Source of the DNA: Dipteris shenzhenensis
Lineage: Eukaryota > Polypodiophyta > Polypodiopsida > Gleicheniales
DNA: 64,000 nt
NCBI GenBank assembly: GCA_047967505.1
Contig: CM106538.1
Reading direction: 5' to 3' (one strand)
Shown here: piece after piece, positions 33,701 through 44,700 of the stretch
How the letters are laid out: each line of letters starts with the position of its first letter
Position numbering within the stretch: position 1 is the stretch's first letter
The notes under the pieces: generated by a model
Database searches by the model: none
What the model saw: only the letters and a program-made list of their open reading frames with translations
What the model was told of the DNA's origin: nothing
Made by a program: the position numbers and the translations under genes

Positions 33701-35495
33701 AAACTTTTTAGATATCCTATTCAAATTTGTGAAATTTCATTACGAAATGCATAAGTTATGAATTGATCAAGTTAGGCATATGCAATATATTCCCTGAACT
33801 TCACAAAAATGTTCTATACCCAATCATGCATTGGCCCTTCACTATATATAAGTCTATGTATCATGTGTGTTCAAAGCCTAATTTAAATGTTCCTTATTTG
33901 TTACATTTTTATCAATAAAATGCACCCTTTTTTAATTCAATATGTGAGTAACAATTTAAATGGTACCCTTTTGTAGGTGAAAAAATGTGCTAGTTTTAAA
34001 AAAAGTCCCTTGTATTGAACCCATGTGTAATGCTTTCATATTTGTGAGTGACCCCATTGGAGCAACTCCACTTTGCGTAGCACTTCTTGCATTCAGATGG
34101 GAATGTAAGGACATGATTCTAGGTGGGTGCCTTCTCCAATATAAGGTCCTCTTTTTGGATGGGTTTTTGAGTTCGTTCGTGGTCTCCTCATCTTTGTAGT
34201 TAGGCAACTATCGGCCTAGTTTTTTGGCCTTTTCCTGGGTTTTGGCCATGGGGATGGAGAGAAAGAGGGAGAGCATGTGAGACAAAGGGTGAGGTGGGGA
34301 TTAAGGGCAAGTGGAAGAAGGTGTGGGAGTGGAGAATTCTTAAAACCCAGAAATAAAAATGAGTATAGGGCCCAAAACCTTAAATTTAAAAAATGCTAGT
34401 TTTCAATTCTAAACTCCAAAACATAAAATCTACTCAATCTTGAACTAAAAACTTATAATTAAAATGCGTGCAACCCAATTTTTTCCTTTTGTATTATAAT
34501 TCATAGCATGTATATACTGACGTTATTGTAGATCGCATAACTAAGAACTTGTTATTCAACAATAAAAAGATGGGTGAGCTTTTTACCTATGTTTCTTTGA
34601 GAATCCTAGCAAAATTACTCCACCTCTTGCAAGTGGGTGCAATTTTTTCCTTTTGTATTATAATTTATAGCATGTCTATATTGACATAATTGTAGATCAC
34701 ATAACTAAGAACAATAATTATGTCTATATTGACATAATTGTAGATCACATATTGTCTATATTGACATAATTGTTATTCAACAATAAAAACATGGGTGAGC
34801 TTTTGACCTATGTTTCTTTGAGAATCCTAGCAAAATAACTCCTTCACCTCTTGCAAGAGGGTGCAATTTTTTCCTTTTGTATTATAATTCATAGCATGTC
34901 TATACTAACGTAACTGTAGATCACATAACTAAGAACTTGTTATTCAATAATAAAAACATGGGTGAGCTTTTTACCTATGTTTCTTTGAGAATCCTAGCAA
35001 AATTACTCCTTCACCTCTTGCAAGTGGGTGCCAATACCACTTGTCGAGATACTAGCAATAGATAGAGTTTGTTAGAAAGTAAGCCTAGTGATTGGTGGGA
35101 GAAGCAAATGTGCCATTGGATTTGGAAACAATGGGCATCAAAATGCTAGTGTGGGGAAGGCTTGTATCTTTTTGTGTACTAAGGCCAACACAAGAAGTGC
35201 AAGTTCATAGGTCGGTGGGGAGACAGCTGGGTGACCTGGCATTGTTTTCTAGAAGTCTCATTGTGACCTGGGTGGTCGTCTGTGGTAGATGTGCTGCTAT
35301 ATGTACTATGAATGTGTGAGCGACGATAGAAGCAACTGTTACGCGTGGGTGTCGACCTTATGTAGATGGGATATATGGGGTACTGAGCAAATGTGAAATT
35401 GGTTGCAGAAAGGGCGTGGAATGCGTCACTCGTGACTATTGAGTGGTGACTATTGAGTGAGTAGTGAGAAAAACATGGGGTATCTAATAATAAGT

Positions 35496-35694
35496 GGGTA
35501 CCATGTGAGGCCATCATATAGGACGCAAGGGTCGATATAACGGACTGGAAGCCTTTAGGACTCAAAATTGTCATGCATGGCCTCTTTAAATGCGGTACCA
35601 ACTGAGGCGATCATATAGGACGAAAGGGTCGATATAAGGGACTCGAAGCCTTTAGGCATTTTTCAAAATCGTCCTGCATGGCCTCTTTCGACGA
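35496..35694 (+). promoter_or_regulatory. Duplicated leader with uORF, bHLH copy 2
   Basis: Same tandem duplication and 13-codon upstream ORF (ATG at 35577) as in copy 1. Confidence 0.6.
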
Positions 35695-36869
35695 CCTTCT
35701 GCTGCTTCTCTCACCTCAGCTTCCTTACCTTCCCGATTTGCCAGATATCGCCCATGATCCACACACTTCCTCTCCTTCCACGCTGTCTTCCCCTCCCCCT
35801 CACTTCTTCGAAGCTTCCTCGCCCTCAGACTTCGATCGCCTCCTTCCACAAACTACTGCCGGATCCGTCCCCCAGCTTGGGCCCAGTTCTCTGCATCCTA
35901 CAAATCGGCAGAATTTAGAAATCTGTGGGTTGCCCGGGCTCGGACAACATAGAATTCCCGGTGGTTCCATTGAACTAGAAGGAAGAGGAATCCTGAAACG
36001 AAGAGATCCTTCTCATAGGGAGCGTGTAGTCAAGGAAAGCTTGCGACGCAAAACAATGGCCAAATTGTTCTCGAGGTTGGAGCTACTGCTGCCGCCACAA
36101 GACCTGTACAAGGTATGAAATTCTTCTATTCTTTCGGTACTTGTAAACCAGCTAATTCTGTCAGGTAGGGTGCACAGGAGTATTAGGCACGACAACGCGC
36201 TTGAATGTTTTGATCCCAATCGGAGGTTCAGGCAGACTATAAACTTTTTGTTTTATGGGATGGGAAAAGTTTGACAGGTGCAGCCTCCTAGACGCCACAA
36301 TGACGTACATACGCTCCTTACAGAAATCGGCTGCAGAACTTTCCGAGACAACTAATGCCATGCAATCTTCGAGCACACGCAAGCAAGTTGTCACGATATC
36401 TGACATCGGCAGCTCCCCGACCACAACTAGCACTGATGTGGAGCAGCAAATGCCACTAGTTGTAGTAAAGTCTGTTTTGACAGACGTTTGCATAAGTGCT
36501 GTATGCAACAACAGAGATCCCTTGCTATTTTCATGCTTGCTATCGGTGGTGCAAACACAAGAACTCCAAGTCTTGAACGCAACACGCTCACAGAAAGAGG
36601 AAACGGTCTTATACACCATCCATGCGAAGGTAAAACTATTCGTTGCTATCATCCAGCACGATGCGCTTGTTTGTTCTGATCAAAACCAGATTAGGAAAGG
36701 TGCCCGTTGGAGGAGCTCCAGCTTATAGCATTTTACAATATTTCGACCTAGATGTGCTGTGATACCATCATCCATGGTTGTGGGTTGGGTGCAGATCCCA
36801 GAGACGGTTAAGCTGCGCGAGCAACTCCTCAAGGATCAGCTTTACGATTTGCTAGGTCCAAAGCCCTAG
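35678..36869 (+). CDS. bHLH transcription factor, three exons, copy 2
   Basis: Exons 35678-36112, 36270-36629 and 36795-36869 have intact GT-AG sites and an open frame of 289 aa. Seven coding differences from copy 1 are visible: six replace an amino acid (Thr to Asn in the Pro/Ser-rich region, Asn to Ser in the basic region at the Arg10 position, Thr to Lys at the end of exon 1, Ile to Thr after helix 2, Thr to Met, and Ala to Pro three residues from the end). One, in a Pro codon, is silent. Intron and leader sequences are otherwise nearly the same. The protein should act as its copy does, a nuclear DNA-binding dimer. Which copy is expressed cannot be judged. Confidence 0.88.
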
Positions 36870-37260
36870 GGGTTTGGGAGCTGGGTTTGGAGAGAAAGAT
36901 TGCAGTGCAGTCTGCACGGCTTCCTGGCCAAAGAGGCTAAAAAGTGTCTACAGCCTATCCATTGTCTTTCGTCAACAGCAACAGCCTCTGTTACGCCGTG
37001 CTTCAGAGGGCAATCTGAACAAACGGCTTGAATATGGAGCTAGTTTAATACAATGCTTTTCGCAACTCGGGACCACCCGTGAAATTTTTTCCCAACCAAT
37101 CAAATTAACGACCCTGAGTACATTTCCTGGTTTTACACTAAATTACTCAACATCTTAACCTATAATTTGTAAAGACAGGAGAAATCTGAGCCAGTTTTTC
37201 TCAATTTTAACAGTGGCGCAAAATACACAAAAAGGCTGGTACTGCTCGAATATTAATGCG

Positions 37261-37333
37261 ACAATGGAGAAGACAAGGAGCACTTTTAATGAGTACGACT
37301 CTCATTATAAGTGCTCCTTGTCTTCTCCATTGT
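37261..37333. repeat. Near-perfect 33-bp hairpin
   Basis: Arms 37261-37293 and 37301-37333 pair with one mismatch around a 7-nt loop (TACGACT). The outer stem is ACAATGGAGAAGACAAGGAG with its complement. It lies about 90 bp beyond the end of the 6.4-kb repeat. Confidence 0.95.
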
Positions 37334-38409
37334 CCACAAAACACCATTTTTTAAAAGAATACAACTAATTAACCTTGCCTGCCCCCTTGCCCAGTCCCTT
37401 TCAGTCCGCCCCCCTTCCCCTCGCCTTGTCCCCGCGATCCTATTATGGCTTTGAGCTTTATGCCTTGACACGTGAATTCGTGCACCTTCTTTGCTATGTG
37501 CAGTGTTAACATACTTCTGCTTACCCTACTCAACTATTGCAAGGTCAAGGAGTCCTGAATAGAGCTATAGAAAGTTTCTTTCATTTTGGTGGACTCTTGC
37601 AAGCCCTTAACAACAATGTTATCCAAACCTAGAAGCAAAGAAGCTCCTTCCCAATCACCTTTGTCAAGTATAGGTTGTAATGCATCTAAGTCAATGGGCT
37701 ACAGTGCATCTAAGTCACAATTACTAAAATTGTGATCTTAGTCTTAGAGGAGCCTATTCCTGACAATGTGTTGTAATCTAGATAAAATGAAAAAATAGTT
37801 TCATAAGAATCAGTGTTATGCACAATTGAACAAGAACCACCTAGCTGTAAACTTACATCATCACTAACATCCAATTCATTCTCGATTTCTGTGGTCATCG
37901 TGATCTCTTATTGCCCACCCATCTCAGTTGGGACATCAGCTTGTACAAGAAAAACCAAACATCATCAAGCATCCCCGAGATGTACATAAACCGTTCACTA
38001 CCTAAAGTTATTATATATGAATATGAAAACATTCTAAGAGGTAATGAAGTACAATATCTATTTCTTTTCTTTATCACATAAACAATTGAATCAATGATGT
38101 TACTATCTATCAAGAAGAATCAGCCATAATTGACTATAACTCCATGGACAACTTATAAAGTAGAGCTCATTCTAGCATTCTGTGTGATAGAGTAACGCAT
38201 GTATTTATATATGTATATAAGAGTCCTACATAGAAGTATTACGGTGTTTGTTATTTCAACCATCAGGCTAGTTGCTATTAGCCATGTGATTGAACTAAAC
38301 CAGCCTTGTAGTTGCAACCAGCACTATGGGAGTAAATATTCTAGCATTCTATATTTCAACCACAAGGCCAAGTTTCTTAAAAGTATTAGAAGTTTATGAC
38401 AAACTAGGT
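37334..38409. other. No recognisable gene
   Basis: AT-rich, with short ORFs that match no family. One short duplicated phrase (GCATCTAAGTCA) occurs at 37682 and 37708. Confidence 0.4.
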
Positions 38410-38710
38410 GGTGTTGTTAAGTTCTTAAAAGTGCGAAAAGGCTACACAAAATGGTTACAACCCTAGAGTGCCTAGAAAGTTCAAAAAAGTTGCTAGAATG
38501 GTACCAAAAAGTACTCAAATGTGCCAAAAATTCCTTTAAAAGTGCTCATTCATACTAAAACGTGCTAAAACATGCTAGAAAGTACTTAAGTGTGCCAAAA
38601 AATATTCGAATAATACCCAAATCTACTAAAAAGTACTTAGGCACTAGGAAACAAGTGCAAAAAAAGAATAATCATTCTAAGAAGTACTCAAACATTGCTT
38701 AATACAAATG
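38410..38710. repeat. Degenerate short-unit repeat (AAAAGTGC / AAAGTAC type)
   Basis: About twenty short phrases such as TTAAAAGTGC, CCAAAAAGTACTCAAATGTGCC, CTAAAACGTGC, CTAGAAAGTACTTAAGTGTGCC and CTAAAAAGTACTTAGGCAC follow each other with 10-20 bp spacing. No coding potential. Confidence 0.75.
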
Positions 38711-38744
38711 TAGAAAAAATGCTTTCAATGATGTCTATCGACAC

Positions 38745-38990
38745 TTCGTGGGCATAGGCACAAAAATCATCAGTATGGTTGGCAGGTGGGAAAGGTGTCG
38801 ATGTGAACGATAAAATTATAGTCGATACGAGTGTCAATATGTATGTCAGTATAGGCATCGGTATATACTGATGCCTATATCAATGTGCATGTTGATGATT
38901 GAGAATGCTTCCACCGATGCATCCACTGTCATTGATACCGACTCTGGATTAGAATTTCATACTGATGTTTTTGCAAAACGTTGTTTCCGA
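38745..38990. repeat. GATG/CATCG-rich segment with a 28-bp palindrome
   Basis: ATAGGCATCGGTAT and ATACTGATGCCTAT at 38843-38870 form a palindrome with one mismatched pair. Surrounding sequence repeats GTCGAT, GATGTC and CGATGC phrases. Confidence 0.7.
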
Positions 38991-39296
38991 GGGACCCAAA
39001 ATAATTTTTGGCAATAAGTTTGGTCATTTGAAAGATAAAAAATATAAGAGTATGTACACCAAAATTGAGATCAGAACACTCATATATTGATGTTGAACTT
39101 AACATACAAATGCATAAACATAGGAAGCCTCGTCGATGTCAAAACAATCAATAAGTAGCATTTACATCGATGACTTCATCTTGAGCCAAGTCTTGCATGC
39201 TGAAGTCTATCTCAAGGTTTACATACAATTGATCGCATATATCATCATCCCCTATTGTATGTCCTCCATTACAGTGTCATTATCATCACCTTCTTC

Positions 39297-39542
39297 CTCG
39301 GGGGGGTCACTATGTGTAAACCCTCTATATCACGTGCGTTCAAGGCCTATATTTAAAGTCCCTTATCTGTAAAAAATTTCATTAATAAAATGTAACCCTT
39401 TTCTATACAAATCTATAAATTTTTTCCAAAACTATTTTAAATAGTCCCTTATGTATATTTATTTTTGTAAATTTTAGAAATAAAAAAAATCCTTCTGTTG
39501 AACTCACGTGATAGGGTTACATATGATGAGTGACCCCCTGAG
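39297..39542. mobile_element. 246-bp MITE of the TIR family at 14439
   Basis: The ends CTCGGGGGGGTCACTATGTG and, inverted, CTCAGGGGGTCACTCATC match the 14439-16482 element. The subterminal ATCACGTGCGTTCAAGGCC and TTGAACTCACGTGATAGGG blocks also match. It is flanked by a perfect 8-bp duplication CCTTCTTC (39289-39296 and 39543-39550). It has no coding capacity and is therefore a deletion derivative. It sits inside the acidic-tail region of a DUF4216 relic. Confidence 0.93.
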
Positions 39543-39783
39543 CCTTCTTCCTGATCCATATCGTCATCTTCATCCTCTTCCCTAGATCAATCAGCATCAT
39601 TATTTGAATCTTCTGGTAGCATCTCCGTATCCACATTCTAATCTTCAAAAATATGTCTACTTCGAGGAGCAACTTGGACCACATACCACCATCTTCGATC
39701 CAAATGATCCAAATGAAAGACCACCTATGTTGAAGATGCAAAGTAGATGCCAATAATTATAATAATTTATGCTTAAGTATATA

Positions 39784-39784
39784 C

Positions 39785-39832
<48 letters not shown>
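39784..39832. repeat. TA/TG microsatellite
   Basis: TA units followed by about 16 TG units on the plus strand. Confidence 0.97.
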
Positions 39833-39836
<4 letters not shown>

Positions 39837-41165
39837 ATCTACCAATAATTGTATGAAAATGAAGATATTAGCTTTTAATCAATTCATTAGTATTTATCTA
39901 ATCACAATGCTCTAGAGGAACAAAAGTATCACTTTCATTGGTCCAAAGATTGCAGTCCAAAGTTTGGTAGAGTCAATGGCAAAGAAACCACTGATTTCTC
40001 TCTTGACTATAGCATTGGGACCATTGTAGATAGTTCTAAACCATTTGACATCAAGAATGAAAATACTAAATTGGTATCGGAAGAACTTGCTCACCTATCT
40101 TGTACAAACTTAGCCATGACTCCATAATCATATGTGGCTATCCTTGAATCGATGCATTTCACATGAAAATGCCGTCCATGTGACCATAATGCACTGTAAT
40201 TTTTGTACTACACAAAAGAATATGATTAAAATAATGAGGATGCAATTTGCAGCTCATTTGCAGTGACTTTGACCATAAATACCCAAATAGAAAGGTAAGA
40301 AGTTTACATTTGGCATACATCCAATTGCAAGATCTCACTCTTGATTGATTATGTCCTCTCCATCATCTTCAACTTCACGAAGAGCTTCTTGTAGCTAATC
40401 ACGTGACATGTGTCTGGGGGGAGGAGAAAGTTCCATTGGACATAGCACCCTTTGCATGTGCATGACTCTAAATCTTGTCCTCTCATTTATTCATTTTGCT
40501 TTGGCCTCTTCATATCTCTTCACCCATCTATGCATCTCGAGACTATTGAGGCCACCAAACTTATAGAATTTCTCTCTTTGCTCTTCACTCATCTTTCTTA
40601 CAAACCCTTTACCCTAGGGAACCTCCACAACAACACGATCATCGTCCTTGATGTTCCAAGCATGTGGCATATTGGGATTCATGGATGTAAGAAACTTTGT
40701 GGTGTATAATAATGACTCTTGCACTGCAAGCCATCCCTCTTCCATGCTTTCTTTGGGTCTAGCTCTTGGCCTTACAAATCCCTTAAAATTTTTCATAAAT
40801 CGTTCAAGGAAAAACATCCAACAACTATGATAGGCTCCTGCAACCTCATCAACTACGTGGGCAAGCAAATGCATGTAAGTTGCCATAATGCTTGAGGGAA
40901 AGTGTTTCTCAAGAAAGTGCACAATTTAATGGACTCCACCTTACCCCTCTCGAAGCTCAAAATAGAGATCTCTTTCTGTGAGATCCACCTATTCCATGTG
41001 CACCCATAAGATCGAATATTTTCTAACGATCATTTAAAATTGTAAGAAATACAATGACGGTGATATGATAGTAAGCATACCTGACAAAGCCAATGATCTT
41101 GTAAGATAGCTTTTCTAACATCTTCTGATAAGCATCCTCTCACTACTATGATTGGGAGGATAAAC

Positions 41166-41769
41166 TACCCAAGCAACAAAGGAGTTATAACAATGTATCA
41201 CAATCATATAAGTTACACGAAAGCATCACAATCTTAGTTCTACTAAGCATTCAAGCTAACATATACAATACCAATAAGACCACCTTGTGCCAATCCCAAG
41301 GGATTCACTCTTCATGAAAGAGGGATGTCACCTGCGTGCATGAACTTCAAGAAAACCCCCTATTTAAGATCCATGTAGGATGATAAAACACCCCTATTTA
41401 AGCTTATAAGATACCACCAAAATTCTATTATGTCCCCCCTTTCCTTAAATCTATGTTCTTTCTCAAGCATTTATATCACACAATAAGCAAATTTAGATTA
41501 CTTTCCCTATGACAATTTAAAACCATACACAAAACCAAACTTGTTTGGACTAGTCACCCAAGGTAGCCTATACTATGTCCCCCCCTCTTAAATATGGCAT
41601 GGCCCCCCTCACTTAAATTCAATATTGGGAAAAAATAAAAGGCCCCCCACCCCTAATGTATAAGCTTATGCCTCATTAAAAAAAAACCCCCCTATCCTAC
41701 ACTCACGTGATATCATAAGTTTCCTCTTGTGAATCCCCTGGGGTGCCAATCATGTGAGGCCACTAAGAA
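41166..41769. other. Non-coding, poly-C rich patches
   Basis: Repeated ACCCCCCTATT(T)AAG-like phrases occur at 41340-41400 and CCCCCCTC at 41580-41690. A CACTCACGTGATATCATAAG segment at 41700 resembles part of the TIR family end, but I cannot delimit an element. Confidence 0.4.
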
Positions 41770-42181
41770 GTGCATCTAATATCACAATTATTTAACGTGT
41801 CTAATAGTGCATTTACATTGTCCTTTACACGCATATTTAGACACGTTTATAAATGTGTAGCAGAGAATATAGAGAGTAAAATTTTGTTGCATGTTGATAA
41901 ATGTGCATCACACATTGTGATGATTACCAAAGCACATAATTGTAATGAAAATATCAATGCTTTTTAGTAAACCCACATATAGAAAAATTAAGTGAGGTGA
42001 GGAGAATGAGACAATATGTAAAATAGTATTACCAATATCAATGGTGGGCTATGGTTTGATCTCATCCTCAAGATCAACCCTTGCCAAACTATCTACTTCA
42101 AAATCTAAACCAATGTTGAGATCTAGAAATACATTCAGCCCACTTCTACTTGTGCTACTCATGTGCTCATCGAAATCAACA

Positions 42182-42840
42182 TCACCAATCGTCCTCATGG
42201 GTAATAGTTGAAATATCTATATCTCCTATCTCATGATCATCCTCCTCTCTCGTATCACGATCATCATCACCTCCATGGCCATGATCATCCTCCATACACT
42301 CCATATTAGTAAATGTACTATACATTAATTTGGAACATGGCGTAATAGGTATGACATGCCACCACCTATTATTATCCACCCTTGGTTGATAGACAACCTA
42401 ATTCAAACACAAATACAATCATTTTATTTTCCTTGCATTGAAGGTAACAAATATTTAAAAGTAAGTATGTTTAGATATGTGTACAGTACCTGTTCACATT
42501 GTTGCAGTAGTACTAGTGTGTCCTTCTTGCTTTGCCAAAACTTTGTGGAGTCAATAGTTACAAAGCCACTTGCATGGCGTCTGATTGTTGCATTAGGGCC
42601 TCTTTCCACCACATCCTTAAACCATTAAAAATACACAAAGAAGTGTCGAAAGTCAAGTTTAATAATATCTTGGATTATGCCACAATAAGCCATTCGCTCC
42701 CTCAAAGCTAGCAATGATGCCGTAATCTTCTGTATTTCTCTGATCATCAATCCGTTGTGTCCAAAAATGCTTGCCCTCACACCATATAGCATTGAACATA
42801 GTACATTACACAAAGACAAACTCAATTGAATAAGCAATCT
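42182..42840 (-). pseudogene. DUF4216 relic in the left arm
   Basis: Carries ASGFVTIDSTKFWQSKKDTLVLLQQCEQV (42424-42612) and NNRWWHVIP..PCSK followed by an acidic tail (42182-42379). The conserved PR of the last motif is PC. The upstream block 42625-42837 encodes MLYGVRASIFGHNG. Compared with the right arm it lacks a length of the acidic tail. Confidence 0.75.
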
Positions 42841-43604
42841 AAATTGTTGAAAGCTCCTAACTTATGCATAACATTCTATATACCGACCTTTTGCATGCAT
42901 CCTCTAGCATTCTCCCATTCTTTCATTGTGATATGCATCCCCTCGTCTCTCCCTACTCTTTCCATTTTGTTAAGTAGCCAATCCACATGAATATCCTTTA
43001 GAAGTGCTCTTAGATACTGAGGATATGGCACAGAGATCCGTGGTGTGTACGAAAGAGGGGGCCTTTCTCCTTGTCTTCAGAGCCTTTGCATCCTTGTATC
43101 TTGTCACCTATCTTTTCATCACATCACTATTAAGCATGCAATAGAGGTTGATATTATTAAGCAACTCCGTATCCATTACTTTGCTCTGTCCTTTCCCTTG
43201 AGGCACAATAGAGGTCATCCTTAGGTCTTCGTCATCTTTCCATAGTCGTGGGAGAGAGATATCCACATCGACAAGAAAATTAATAGTGTGAGTGATGGTA
43301 AGATAAGTGATAAGATACGAGGATGCAATGGCAAGAAGATAGGGAGAAAGGGCCCTTTTTTGTACACACCACGGAATCTCATGTGCCATACCCTCAGCTT
43401 CCAAGAGCACTTCCAAAGGATATTCATGTGGATTGGCTACTTAACAAAATGGAGACAGCAGAGAGAGATGAGGGGATGCATATCACAATGGAAGAATGGG
43501 AGTATGCTAGACGATGCATGAGCAAGGTCGATATATAGAATGTTATGCATAAGTTAGGAGCTTTCAACAATTATTGATTTTGTGATCTGTGGTGTAGTGT
43601 ACTA

Positions 43605-44448
43605 AGTTTAATGCTATATGGTGTGAGGGTAAGCATTTTTGGACACAATGGATTGATGATAAGAGAAACATACAAGATTGTGGTGCTCGATGCTAGCTTT
43701 GAGGGAGCCAATGGAGCCATGGATGATTATTGTGGCATAATCCAATCAGTTATTATTAAGCTTGACTTTCGACGCTTCTTTGTGTATGTTTTGGATATCA
43801 AGTGGTCTAAGGACGTGGTGGAAAGAGGCACTAATGCAACAATCAGACGCCATGCAAGTGGCTTTGTAACTATTGACTCCATAAAGTTTTGGCAAAGCAA
43901 GAAGGACACACTAGTACTACCACAACAATGTGAACAGGTACTGTACACATATATAAAAATACTCACTTTTAAATATTTGATACCTTTGATGCAAGGAAAA
44001 TAACATGATTGTATTTGTGTTTGAATTAGGTTCTCTATCAAAACCAATGGTGGATAATAGGTGACATGTTATACCTATTACACCATGTTCCAAATTGATG
44101 TATAGTACATTTACTAATATGGAGCATATGGAGGATGATCATGGCCATGGAGGTGATGATGATCATGATATGAGAGAGGAGGATGTTCATGAGATAGGAG
44201 ATACAGATATTCAAAACATTACCCACGAGGACGAGCCTGCCATTAGTGATGCTGATTTCGATGAGGACATGAGTAGCACAAGTAGTAGTGGGCTGTTCAA
44301 TGTATTTCTAGATCTCAACATTGCAGGTTTGTATTTTGAAGTAAATAGTTTGGCAAGGGTTGATCTCATTGCGGATGAGATCAATAGCCCACCATTGATA
44401 TTGGCAAAACTATTTTACATATTGTCTCATTCTCCTCACCTCACTTAA
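43605..44448 (+). pseudogene. DUF4216 relic in the right arm
   Basis: The longest DUF4216 reading frame in the window: YGVRVSIFGHNGLMIRE, LDFRRFFVYVLDIKWSKDVV, ASGFVTIDSIKFWQ and DTLVLPQQCEQVLY, then an intron-like break, and an acidic C-terminal tail (MEDDHGHGGDDDHDMREED). A stop and loss of the WWVV-type Trp pair near 44045 leave it incomplete. Confidence 0.78.
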
Positions 44449-44700
44449 TTTTTGTATATGTGGATTTGCCAAAAAGCATTGATATTCTTATTACAATTAT
44501 GTGCTTTGGTAATCATGGGCAATGTTTGGAACGCAGTGATGCACATTTATTAGCTTGCAGCAAAATATTACTCTCTGTATTCTCTATTGTGCATTTATAA
44601 AGGCGTCTAAATCTGCATCCTAAAGATAGTGCAGACGTGCTATTAGACGCATTAATAACCGCACTCATAGACGCGCTCGTATTTTCACTATTCTATATGT

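Larger units (their letters stand above)
30775..37172. repeat. 6.4-kb direct repeat, copy 2
   Basis: Partner of 15621-22019. Its left boundary is continuous with the second transposon gene, in agreement with the related sequences at 49340 and 47300, so this end is ancestral. Its right boundary runs into sequence without a Helitron, giving the empty-site comparison for 22020. The right TIR end is at 31636 and the short LTR with PBS at 32875-33037. The 79-bp tandem lies at 32427-32579 and the three-unit tandem at 34474-35034. Confidence 0.97.
39260..41165 (-). pseudogene. TNP2-type transposase C-terminal half (DUF4218 and DUF4216), MITE-interrupted
   Basis: DUF4218 is clear at 40614-40922: FLEKHFPSSIM..YMHLLAHVVDE, AGAYHSCWMFFLERFMKNFK and RPRARPKESMEEGWL. 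DUF4216 follows at 39912-40190: FHVKCIDSR..TYDYGVMAKFVQD, LDVKWF and SGFFAIDSTKLW. Then comes WYVVQVAPRSR, a stop, and an acidic tail split by the MITE at 39297-39542. Several stops and at least one intron interrupt it. It is more diverged from the 15013 and 43611 copies than those are from each other, so it represents another subfamily. 40195-40770 and 41020-41165 recur at 49995-50705. Confidence 0.85.
41770..44700. repeat. Large inverted duplication of the DUF4216 end of a TNP2-type element
   Basis: The left arm about 41770-43110 and right arm about 43300-44645 are reverse complements with roughly 10 percent differences and small indels, around a spacer near 43110-43300. Matching landmarks include TTAAGTGAGGTGAGGAGAATGAGACAATATG (left) with its complement near 44440, and CTCCTAACTTATGCATAACATTC near 42855 with its complement near 43555. 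Outer ends carry CGTCTAAT-type motif clusters. A transcript across it would fold into a dsRNA of over 1 kb. Confidence 0.9.
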
